DNA of 7,335 nucleotides from Bacteroidales bacterium (GTDB lineage Bacteria > Bacteroidota > Bacteroidia > Bacteroidales > B18-G4), in contig JAGLYE010000075.1 in the NCBI GenBank assembly GCA_023132505.1, forward strand, positions 1 through 7,335. The letters are read 5' to 3'. The notes beneath the pieces were generated by a model. That model was not told where the DNA came from. It did not search any database and saw only the letters and a list, made by a program, of their open reading frames with translations. A program made the translations under genes and the position numbers. Below, one piece after another: positions 1 to 6,018 of this stretch (its first letter is position 1; each line of letters opens with the position of its first letter).

Positions 1-1724
1 TTATGCACCCGTCCGCCGCCTATATGTGTAGCAAAGTAAAAGTTGCCAAACTGGTCGATGGTGATGCCGTCGTACCTGCCAACACTATTGGTGGTCAGAG
101 TGGTTATTTCCCCTGTTTCAGGATCAACACTGACTATGGGTGCTGATGCCTGGTATGCTGCAACCACGATCCTGTCGTTGAAAGGATCATATACACAATC
201 CTGTGGCCAGTCGGGTAGTCCTGTACTAACAAGCTCTTCATAGGTTTCTGCTTCCAGGTCTACTTTCAGTATCCTCCCCCAGGTATCGATCACATAAAGA
301 AATCCGTTCCCGTCGGTGCACATTCCGTCCAGGTTGTTATAATTAATGATCTTCATTGCCATGATTTCATTCCCTGTTGCAAGGTGGAACCCAAACAAAG
401 TGTCACCATCGGAGGTGTACAATATTCCATCGGCAATGCACATGCCGTACAAGATCTCATAGCCATGTATCCAGTAGGATGCATTGTTCGAGGTATCGGT
501 CTCAACCAGGCTGCCATCCCCAATATTTGCAACAATGTAGCGGTCGTATACCTGGTCATACACTACACATTCCGGTTTGTCGTAAAGGTTTGGATTGATG
601 AGTTTGTTTTCGAACCAGGAGATCTGGTTGCTCATATAGCCAATGGCCACCAGGTCGGTATCATTGTCGTTGTCGAAGTCGGCATGTACTACGGAGAAGG
701 CTTGGGTAAATGTATCATCGAAATCGTACCTGCTAAAGTTTGTGCTTCCATCATTTTCAAACCAAACCAGCTTGTTTGCCCCCTGTCCGCCGCCGTAGAG
801 GTCACGGTCGCCATCATTGTCGAGGTCGGCGGCATCAAACCATAATGCCCCGGAACCGGTGGCGATGACGCGCTTTGTGAAGTTCTGGCTGCCGTCGTTC
901 TCCCACCATGCAATCTTGCTGCTCATACATGCTGCCCCGATCACATCCATATCACCGTCCAGGTCTATATCCCTGGCAAACACGGTATGGGCTTTGCTGA
1001 AACTGCTGCTTATCATATTCTCTGTCCAATTCTGGTTGCCATCATTCTTCCACCAGTAAACTTCGCCGTTCAGTTCTCCGCAGGCGAGAATATCCATATC
1101 ATCATCCCCGTCAATGTCTGCACCATGTATAAACGGACTTTGCTTAAAACGGGTTGAGATCACATGCTTGGTCCAGTTGGTATCAGGCATATTGTTTTCC
1201 CACCATGCTATTTCACTGTCGGCAGCACTCATGTCAAAGCTTGAGCATAGCACATCCGGCCGACCATCATCATTCACATCTTTAATGTCGATGGTATGTG
1301 CTCCGATGAAGTTATCGTCAACATAATGCATGGTCCAGTTCTCGTTTCCATCATTTTCGTACCATCTGACCGTATTGCCCGCCCAGGCAGCAACCACAAT
1401 GTCAATGTCCCCATCCTCATTGAGGTCTGCAGCACGCACAGATCGTGTCCGGTCGAGGCCATCATCCACAGTATGTTCGATGAATTCATGGTAGCCGTTG
1501 TTTTCCCACCATGCTACCTTTCCGCCATCACCATTGCAGGTGGAAAGGAAGTCCATATGCCCGTCCTGGTTGATGTCGAAAGCAAAAACTTCTGTACCTT
1601 CACTAAAGGATGTGCTGATATAATGCTTTTCAAATGAAGTAGTCTGGGAAAATGTCTCTTTGATGAAACCGATCAGGGTCACCATAATCAGCAAGATAAC
1701 GATAAGAAAAAATTTGAAACTCAT
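1..1724 (-). CDS. Secreted FG-GAP/VCBS repeat protein with second SMP-30/NHL-like propeller (3' end off window)
   Basis: Open from an ATG at 1724 to the left edge: 574 codons with no stop, so the C-terminus is missing. Residues 1-27 form a signal peptide (K4, then a hydrophobic core from about 5 to 20, possible cleavage near S26-Q27), so the protein is exported. Residues 31-375 are seven repeats of 48-54 residues. Each carries a D-x-[ND]-x-D-G-x-x-D-like calcium-loop motif (starting at D50, D100, D149, D203, D252, D300 and D349) and ends in an A-W-W-E-N or W-F-E-N strand. This is the FG-GAP/VCBS pattern, and seven units fit one closed propeller. Residues about 376-574 change character (YDKPECVVYD, LDGMCTDGNGFLYVID, DCVYDPFNDRIVVAA) and resemble SMP-30/NHL/gluconolactonase-like propellers. 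The ligand or substrate is unknown. A C-terminal type IX secretion sorting domain is plausible but lies outside the window. No Shine-Dalgarno precedes the ATG. The family call is firm; the function is open. Confidence 0.88.
   Translation of the reverse strand, partial: MSFKFFLIVILLIMVTLIGFIKETFSQTTSFEKHYISTSFSEGTEVFAFDINQDGHMDFLSTCNGDGGKVAWWENNGYHEFIEHTVDDGLDRTRSVRAADLNEDGDIDIVVAAWAGNTVRWYENDGNENWTMHYVDDNFIGAHTIDIKDVNDDGRPDVLCSSFDMSAADSEIAWWENNMPDTNWTKHVISTRFKQSPFIHGADIDGDDDMDILACGELNGEVYWWKNDGNQNWTENMISSSFSKAHTVFARDIDLDGDMDVIGAACMSSKIAWWENDGSQNFTKRVIATGSGALWFDAADLDNDGDRDLYGGGQGANKLVWFENDGSTNFSRYDFDDTFTQAFSVVHADFDNDNDTDLVAIGYMSNQISWFENKLINPNLYDKPECVVYDQVYDRYIVANIGDGSLVETDTSNNASYWIHGYEILYGMCIADGILYTSDGDTLFGFHLATGNEIMAMKIINYNNLDGMCTDGNGFLYVIDTWGRILKVDLEAETYEELVSTGLPDWPQDCVYDPFNDRIVVAAYQASAPIVSVDPETGEITTLTTNSVGRYDGITIDQFGNFYFATHIGGGRVH
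600..1634 (-). repeat. Seven tandem FG-GAP/VCBS-type protein repeats
   Basis: These are the coding repeats for residues 31-375 of the secreted protein. The acidic loop motifs are spaced 50, 49, 54, 49, 48 and 49 residues apart. Most repeats open with an N-[WF]-[TS] strand and close with a W-[WYF]-[EK]-N strand. The third unit is about five residues longer. In the fourth and seventh units the loop glycine is replaced (DIDGDDDMD and DFDNDNDTD). The DNA copies have diverged, so the repeat is seen at protein level and not as recent tandem duplication. Confidence 0.85.
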
Positions 1725-1759
1725 AATTGTAATTTTTTGGTTGTTAACAGGTACCCACG

Positions 1760-1767
1760 AAAATATA
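1760..1767 (-). promoter_or_regulatory. Possible -7 box (TATATTTT) for the FG-GAP gene
   Basis: On the minus strand, TATATTTT matches seven of the eight positions of the Bacteroidota TAnnTTTG box and lies 35 bases upstream of the ATG at 1724. No TTG/TTTG -33 element is found at normal spacing, so this is a weak call. Confidence 0.3.
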
Positions 1768-1822
1768 CCAAACAGTATTGGTTTGTGCAGGTGATTTTAC
1801 GGATGGAGATTTTCGGGTTGCC

Positions 1823-1857
1823 GGATACAGGATACCAGATACCGGGTGCGGATTCTG
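1823..1857. repeat. Degenerate GGATACC-type heptamer tract
   Basis: About five 7-base units run head to tail. The first three (GGATACA, then GGATACC, then AGATACC) are close copies; the last two (GGGTGCG, GATTCTG) are decayed. The tract lies in the gap between the divergent FG-GAP and permease genes. It has no coding or terminator signature. The 7-base period matches the tracts near 5109-5135 and 5904-5990. Confidence 0.6.
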
Positions 1858-1883
1858 GAAAACTGACTGCTGCCAAGCGTTTA

Positions 1884-1914
1884 CCGTTAACTGATTGATG
1901 GCTGCCGTTAACTG
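1884..1914. repeat. Direct repeat CCGTTAACTG with 21-base spacing
   Basis: CCGTTAACTG occurs at 1884-1893 and again at 1905-1914, start to start 21 bases, which is two DNA turns and also three heptamers. The GTTAAC core is itself palindromic and occurs a third time at 1743-1748 near the FG-GAP start. The second copy ends 68 bases before the permease ATG. It could be an operator for a dimeric regulator on one DNA face, or another remnant of the heptamer repeats; the sequence alone does not decide. Confidence 0.4.
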
Positions 1915-1982
1915 GATTGGAAGAAGAGCCTGTAACAAGTTTTTATGAAGACAGTCTTTAATGAAAGTCAATTGGAATAGCA

Positions 1983-4334
1983 ATGATCAAAAACTATCTA
2001 CTCACTGCATTTCGCAGCATTTTACGATACAAAGGATATTCATTCATAAATATTGCCGGACTTGCAATCGGAATGGCATGTTCTATACTTATCATGGTTT
2101 GGGTGGCGCACGAGCTGAGTTACGACCGCTTCAACGAAAAGTCGGATCGCTTGTACCGGCTTGTGCAAACCCAGTATTACAGTTCCGGACCGCTCACTAC
2201 GACCTGTATGCCGGGCCCCATTGCCCGGGATCTCGTAGACCAGTATCCTGAGATCGAAGATGGCTTCATGTTCTATTTTGTACCGGGAGCGGTGGTTAAT
2301 TATGGTGAAAAGAATTTCAATGAAAATATCAGGATGGCCGACCCCGGCTTGTTCAGGATTTTCGACTTTGAATTTATCAGCGGGGACCCGGAAACTGCCT
2401 TAGATGAAGTGACTTCAATAGTCATTACTCGCGAGATGGCCGAAAAGTATTTTCCTGGTGAAGACCCGATGGGAAAGCTGCTTCGCCTAAATGATGACTA
2501 CAATTTCAAGGTAACGGCAGTTGTTAATAATATCCGCAAGAACTCTTCTTTCAGGTTCGATTTCTGCGTCCCTTTTCTATTTCTGGAAGAGATCGGTCAG
2601 GACCTGAAACGCTATGGGTGGAATTCATATTACTCATATATCTTACTGGCAGATGGGATTACTGAAGAAGCTGTCGAAAGCAAGATAATAAAACATATTG
2701 AAACCCAGGGTGATGAAGACAGTGACTCTAATATCGACCTCTGGCTCCATCCTCTTTCAAAGATACACTTACATGATGTGCGCGGTGGGGGGTTGATCGA
2801 TCAGGTCTATATCCTTTCAGCCATTGCAGTCTTTATCTTGCTGATCGCATGCATCAACTTCATGAACCTGGCCACGGCACGATCATCCAAGCGGGCCAGG
2901 GAAATAGGATTGCGCAAAGTTGTTGGGGCCAACAGGGGAAAGATCATTTTTCAATTCCTGATCGATTCTATGTTGCTCTCATTTATTGCCGTCATATTTT
3001 CTGCCATCATCGTAGTGCTGGTGATGCCTGCATTCAACAGACTGGCCGACAGTGAACTTACATTTAACCTCCTAAACCCTGCCAATTTATTGATCCTGAT
3101 AGGTGTAGGGCTCTTTACGGGATTGCTGGCAGGAAGCTATCCGGCAGTATTTCTGTCGTCGTTCAACCCCATAAGAGTGCTGAAGATCTCGAATTCCGGC
3201 ACCAAAGGTTCCTCATTATTCAGGAAGGGCCTGGTCGTATTCCAGTTTACGCTTTCCGTGATCCTGATCATTGCCACCATCGTGATTGTCAGGCAACAGT
3301 ATTACATGCAGGAAAAAGATCTTGGCATTAGCATGGAGAATGTTATTTACGTTGATATTGAAGGTAATGTAAAGGATAATTACCAGGTGATGAAGATAGA
3401 ACTACTCCAGGAATCCTCAATCCTTGGGGTGACCAGGGCCAACACATTGCCTTTCTGGATGGGAAGCAATGGTGACGGCTTCGATTGGCAGGACAGGGAT
3501 GTGGATAATGATGTGTTGGTCGGGTTCGGCTTTGCCGGCTATGATTATGATGATGTGTTAGGTATGGAATTCACGGAAGGACGCTATTATGACCGGGAAT
3601 TTGCAACAGATACCTCTGACGGGATCGTCATCAATGAAAGCATGCTCCGGATGATGAACATGAAAGACCCCATTGGCAAATGGCTGGCAAATGGTGATAT
3701 GCGCTGGAAAATAATTGGTGTAATGAGTGATTTCCATTTTCTGCCACTTACTTATGAGATCTCTCCTTTTATCATGGGGTTTGCCTCTACGGATCAGACA
3801 GGAACCATGATGATCAAAATTGGCGGGGATAATCCCAGGGAAACCATTGCCTATGTGGAAGATGTATGGACCCGGATCAATCCCGCCTTCCCATTCAATT
3901 ATGATTTTCTTGACAAAGAATACCAGCAGCTATATGAATCGGAAAACCGCCTCGGAACGATCTTTACCTACTTTGCTTTCCTGGCTATCTTCATCAGTTG
4001 TCTTGGGTTGCTCGGACTGGCCTCATTCATGGCAGAACAACGGACCAAGGAGATCGGAATACGTAAAACCTTTGGGGCACCGGTTGGAGCCATTGTAATG
4101 ATGATGTCGAAGGAATTTGCCAAGCTTGTACTTATTGCGAATATCATTGCTATTCCTGTGGCCTGGTATTTGCTCAAAGAGTGGCTGACAAACTATTCAT
4201 ACACTACACGGCTGAGTGCTGATATCTTCATCATTGCATTCTTGCTGTCAATCCTCATTGCCTGGCTGACTATAAGCTTTCAGGCTATTAAGGCCGCGCT
4301 AATGAATCCGGTGGAAGCGATAAAATATGAATAG
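1983..4334 (+). CDS. ABC transporter permease, MacB/FtsX type (two FtsX modules)
   Basis: This is a complete inner-membrane protein of 783 residues, the usual size of the duplicated Bacteroidota MacB-like permeases. TM1 (about 18-42) is followed by an extracytoplasmic MacB-type core domain (about 45-270), then TM2 (275-296), TM3 (326-348), TM4 (369-391) and TM5 (416-436). A second extracytoplasmic domain spans about 440-655, followed by TM6 (660-681), TM7 (712-730) and TM8 (747-769). Each FtsX module has the cytoplasmic ATPase-coupling motif: REIGLRKVVGA at 306-316 and KEIGIRKTFGA at 689-699. The GSYPAVFLSSFNP segment at 384-396 is also typical. The start is fixed by the family's usual MIKNYL N-terminus; no Shine-Dalgarno is visible. 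Relatives use an ATP-binding subunit for mechanotransmission, lipoprotein release or peptide efflux, but none is encoded nearby, so the ATPase must be supplied elsewhere. The substrate cannot be told. The gene stands alone and converges with menG/ubiE. Confidence 0.93.
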   Translation: MIKNYLLTAFRSILRYKGYSFINIAGLAIGMACSILIMVWVAHELSYDRFNEKSDRLYRLVQTQYYSSGPLTTTCMPGPIARDLVDQYPEIEDGFMFYFVPGAVVNYGEKNFNENIRMADPGLFRIFDFEFISGDPETALDEVTSIVITREMAEKYFPGEDPMGKLLRLNDDYNFKVTAVVNNIRKNSSFRFDFCVPFLFLEEIGQDLKRYGWNSYYSYILLADGITEEAVESKIIKHIETQGDEDSDSNIDLWLHPLSKIHLHDVRGGGLIDQVYILSAIAVFILLIACINFMNLATARSSKRAREIGLRKVVGANRGKIIFQFLIDSMLLSFIAVIFSAIIVVLVMPAFNRLADSELTFNLLNPANLLILIGVGLFTGLLAGSYPAVFLSSFNPIRVLKISNSGTKGSSLFRKGLVVFQFTLSVILIIATIVIVRQQYYMQEKDLGISMENVIYVDIEGNVKDNYQVMKIELLQESSILGVTRANTLPFWMGSNGDGFDWQDRDVDNDVLVGFGFAGYDYDDVLGMEFTEGRYYDREFATDTSDGIVINESMLRMMNMKDPIGKWLANGDMRWKIIGVMSDFHFLPLTYEISPFIMGFASTDQTGTMMIKIGGDNPRETIAYVEDVWTRINPAFPFNYDFLDKEYQQLYESENRLGTIFTYFAFLAIFISCLGLLGLASFMAEQRTKEIGIRKTFGAPVGAIVMMMSKEFAKLVLIANIIAIPVAWYLLKEWLTNYSYTTRLSADIFIIAFLLSILIAWLTISFQAIKAALMNPVEAIKYE

Positions 4335-4338
4335 AGGC

Positions 4339-4355
4339 GAATCCGAACCGGATTC
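4339..4355. terminator. Short hairpin between convergent genes
   Basis: A seven-base-pair stem (GAATCCG paired with CGGATTC, loop AAC) begins four bases after the permease stop. It lies in the 44-base gap before the convergent menG/ubiE stop. The position suits a bidirectional terminator, but there is no clear T-run on either side, so an intrinsic terminator is only possible. Confidence 0.4.
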
Positions 4356-4378
4356 AGTAGTTCCCGGACATCAGGCAC

Positions 4379-5107
4379 TCATAAACGAGGTTTGCGAACC
4401 GAGTATATGGCAGCTGATCCTCCCAGCATCGGCCTGTGTTGAAAATCAGTAAATCCATTCTCTTCCAAAAGACCTTTTACCTCTTCCGGGCTGTAATAAT
4501 TTCGTGCTGAGACCGCCAAGTAGCGATATGCCTTACGATGTCCGGATAATAGCCCTCCCAGCCATTGTACCCATACTTTGAGATATACCCTGAACCCAAA
4601 ACGCAAGAAAAGGTTTTTGGGCTGGCTGGATTCAGCAATTATAAAGATACCACCGGGTTTCAGTGTTCGCAGTATCTCAGAAAGGTATTGTCCGGCAAAT
4701 TTGTTTTTATAGGTGAGGTTCCTGAAGGCGAAGCCAATGGTGGTTACATTAAATTGGTTCTCTTCGAAAGGAAGGTCAGCAGTGTCGGCCAGGACAAATT
4801 TCACCTCTTGCCCATTTAATTTTTGTGCTTTTTCTGCGGCTACATCCAACATCGGCTGACTGAAGTCGCTGGCAGTGATGCTGATCTCTTTTTCGCTCAT
4901 TCCTGAGATGCGAAGGGCCAGGTCGGCAGTGCCTGTACATATATCAAGCACATGCTCCGGATCTTCTTCCAGGCAAAGCTTTGTGGCTTTCTTCCTCCAG
5001 CGTTCATCCTGTCCCAGCGTGAGGATACGGTTCATAATATCATACTTTCCCGGAACATCATTGAACATGCGGAACAGGGGACGCCGGGCAGCAGCTTCTT
5101 TATCCAT
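4379..5107 (-). CDS. ubiE: Demethylmenaquinone C-methyltransferase (UbiE/MenG family)
   Basis: This 242-residue class I SAM-dependent methyltransferase has the normal family length. It transfers a methyl group from SAM to the ring of demethylmenaquinone, giving menaquinone, the main respiratory quinone of Bacteroidota, so MenG activity is expected and ubiquinone work is not. Visible motifs are the UbiE signature YDIMNRILTLGQDERWR (22-37), SAM motif I VLDICTGTADL (53-63), the acidic SAM-ribose strand ITASDFSQPM (77-86), LADTADLPF (106-114), TIGFAFRNL (123-131) and the second UbiE signature LRTLKPGGIFIIAES (146-160). The N-terminal FNDVPGKYD segment supports the start chosen. It lies 66 bases downstream of the outer-membrane protein gene on the same strand. 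No TAnnTTTG box is seen in that gap, so co-transcription from the upstream gene is likely. A palindrome and a 14-base repeat sit in the gap. Confidence 0.95.
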   Translation of the reverse strand: MDKEAAARRPLFRMFNDVPGKYDIMNRILTLGQDERWRKKATKLCLEEDPEHVLDICTGTADLALRISGMSEKEISITASDFSQPMLDVAAEKAQKLNGQEVKFVLADTADLPFEENQFNVTTIGFAFRNLTYKNKFAGQYLSEILRTLKPGGIFIIAESSQPKNLFLRFGFRVYLKVWVQWLGGLLSGHRKAYRYLAVSARNYYSPEEVKGLLEENGFTDFQHRPMLGGSAAIYSVRKPRL

Positions 5108-5108
5108 A

Positions 5109-5135
5109 TTCTTGTTACAGGTTTCTTGTTACTGG
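5109..5135. repeat. 14-base-period direct repeat upstream of ubiE
   Basis: On the plus strand TTCTTGTTACAGG (5109-5121) is repeated as TTCTTGTTACTGG (5123-5135), one mismatch, period 14 (two heptamers). A partial third unit, TTGCTTG, follows. It ends one base from the ubiE start codon, so it would form most of the spacer and translation-initiation region of that gene. Confidence 0.55.
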
Positions 5136-5142
5136 TTGCTTG

Positions 5143-5161
5143 CCTGCCTGCGGCAGGCAGG
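5143..5161. other. Perfect 19-base palindrome between outer-membrane protein gene and ubiE
   Basis: CCTGCCTGC, a central G, then GCAGGCAGG give nine perfectly paired bases on each side of one central base. It starts 12 bases after the stop codon of the upstream minus-strand gene. In the direction of transcription it is followed by AAGCAACC and not by a T-run, so it is a poor intrinsic terminator. It may act as an RNA 3' end stabiliser, a partial attenuator ahead of ubiE, or a dispersed palindromic repeat. Confidence 0.6.
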
Positions 5162-5173
5162 TTTCTCTGTTCT

Positions 5174-5866
5174 TTATTCTATATAGCCTTTTACGCCAAC
5201 AACAAATGATATCACCTGGGTGTTGGCATCAATGTTACTGCTTTCATAATAGCCTGCCTGCCTGATATTATCGGTAAAACAATAATTGTATCTTACATCA
5301 AAGAAAGTAGCCCCCTTGTCATCCGCAAAAGGGATTTCAACGCCCAAACCTATTTTTATTCCAAAATCTGTTGAATTATAAGCCTCGGTGATCTTATCGT
5401 TCACAATACTCGATTCACCATTATATACTTTTTCTCCCTTAATGCGCCCGCCGGTTAGATACGCAAAGCTGGGGCCGGCCAGGCCATAAAGTGCAATGTT
5501 ATCTTTAACGAGGAATGCATAGCGAAACAAGAGGGGGACCTCGAGGTAGGTGGCACGCACCGTGAGGTCAACAGACTTGTTGTCGCTGCTTTCTTTATAA
5601 CTAAAACCACGCTGGTCAAGATTTAATCCCACCTGGAAGAAAAGGCGCTGGTTAAAGCCATATTCGGCAAAAAGTCCGGCATTGTACGAAAGCCTTGTCC
5701 CAAAATCACCCGGCAAGGGTTCGCCGGTGACAACGGATATGTTGACCCAGGCCAGGTTAAGGCCGCCATTAAGTCCAAAATTCCAGCCATTTTGAGCTTT
5801 CGAATCCGGCTGAAGAAACAGAAGTAAAAAAATCAGTGGTAGAAATATCCTTATCAGGGTTTTCAT
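5174..5866 (-). CDS. Outer-membrane beta-barrel protein, PorT-like family
   Basis: This 230-residue protein has a signal peptide (K2, hydrophobic core 4-18, likely cleavage after SKA at 22-24). The rest alternates short amphipathic strands with turns: WNFGLNGGLNLAW (28-40), YNAGLFAEYGF (61-71), LFFQVGLNLDQRGFSY (75-90), the hallmark YLEVPLLFRYAF (107-118), IALYGLAGPSFAY (124-136), DFGIKIGLGVEIPF (152-165), FFDVRYNYCF (173-182) and a terminal strand FVVGVKGY (221-228). This fits an eight-stranded barrel of the OMP_b-brl_2 ('PorT family') group. True PorT is a type IX secretion component; this sequence has the family fold, but I see no PorT-specific signature, so no symbol is given. Function is unknown beyond an outer-membrane location. 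A perfect -7 box lies 16 bases upstream of the ATG. It is probably the first gene of a two-gene unit with ubiE. Confidence 0.87.
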   Translation of the reverse strand: MKTLIRIFLPLIFLLLFLQPDSKAQNGWNFGLNGGLNLAWVNISVVTGEPLPGDFGTRLSYNAGLFAEYGFNQRLFFQVGLNLDQRGFSYKESSDNKSVDLTVRATYLEVPLLFRYAFLVKDNIALYGLAGPSFAYLTGGRIKGEKVYNGESSIVNDKITEAYNSTDFGIKIGLGVEIPFADDKGATFFDVRYNYCFTDNIRQAGYYESSNIDANTQVISFVVGVKGYIE

Positions 5867-5882
5867 GTTAATGGATTTTTTG

Positions 5883-5890
5883 CAAAGATA
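5883..5890 (-). promoter_or_regulatory. Bacteroidota -7 box TATCTTTG for the outer-membrane protein gene
   Basis: The minus strand reads TATCTTTG, a full match to TAnnTTTG, 16 bases before the ATG at 5866. That implies a leader of roughly ten bases. No TTG-type -33 element is found at 17-23 bases upstream; that position holds the GTTGAGT-type heptamers. Confidence 0.6.
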
Positions 5891-5903
5891 ATTCTTTTCA
5901 AGT

Positions 5904-5945
5904 GTTGAGGGTTGAGTGTTGAGTTAGTTTTAAGTTTTAAGTTAT
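5904..5945. repeat. Heptamer tract; left copy of an inverted repeat
   Basis: Six consecutive 7-base units: GTTGAGG, then two GTTGAGT, then TAGTTTT, AAGTTTT and AAGTTAT. Bases 5912-5943 recur in inverted orientation at 7304-7335 with 30 of 32 identities. The two differences would still form G-U pairs in RNA. The two copies bracket the flavoprotein gene. Confidence 0.75.
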
Positions 5946-5948
5946 CAC

Positions 5949-5990
5949 CTACTGCCTACCGCCCACCGCCTACCGCCCACCGCCCACCGC
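5949..5990. repeat. Six-unit CYACYGC heptamer array
   Basis: Six uninterrupted 7-base units alternate between CTACCGC and CCACCGC; the first reads CTACTGC. A decayed CAACAAT follows. The array is strand-biased (nearly no G on the plus strand beyond one per unit) and lies between the two divergent TATCTTTG boxes, 15 bases before the plus-strand box. Three bases separate it from the tract at 5904-5945, so the two are out of phase. Confidence 0.85.
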
Positions 5991-6005
5991 CAACAATCAA
6001 ATCTG

Positions 6006-6013
6006 TATCTTTG
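6006..6013 (+). promoter_or_regulatory. Bacteroidota -7 box TATCTTTG for the flavoprotein gene
   Basis: TATCTTTG matches TAnnTTTG fully and ends five bases before the ATG at 6019. Transcription would begin at or very near the start codon, giving a leaderless or nearly leaderless mRNA. No -33 TTG lies in 5980-5992, which is heptamer-array sequence. Confidence 0.55.
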
Positions 6014-6018
6014 TCCCT

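Noticed and set aside
384..845. 153-codon open frame on the plus strand
   Set aside because: It is antisense to the FG-GAP repeats; the minus frame has a signal peptide and seven regular repeats, while this one has no recognisable motif.
1296..1637. 113-codon open frame on the plus strand
   Set aside because: It lies opposite the first FG-GAP repeats and mirrors their biased codons; no independent support.
1929..1939. CCTGTAACAAG shared in inverted orientation with 5111-5121
   Set aside because: Matches of 11 bases are expected by chance in a window of this size.
1744..1983. 79-codon minus-strand open frame filling the gap before the permease
   Set aside because: It runs through the heptamer tract and the GTTAAC repeats and has no motif; it is best explained as chance openness of repeat DNA.
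4565..5209. Plus-strand open frames across ubiE and its upstream spacer
   Set aside because: They are antisense to a well-conserved methyltransferase and cross the 19-base palindrome; no family resemblance.
5252..5264. GCCTGCCTGCCTG inside the beta-barrel gene, resembling the nearby palindrome arm
   Set aside because: It encodes ordinary residues (around QAGY) in a conserved position and has no inverted partner, so coincidence is likely.
5904..5990. CRISPR array
   Set aside because: Units are 7 bases with no spacers and no cas genes nearby.
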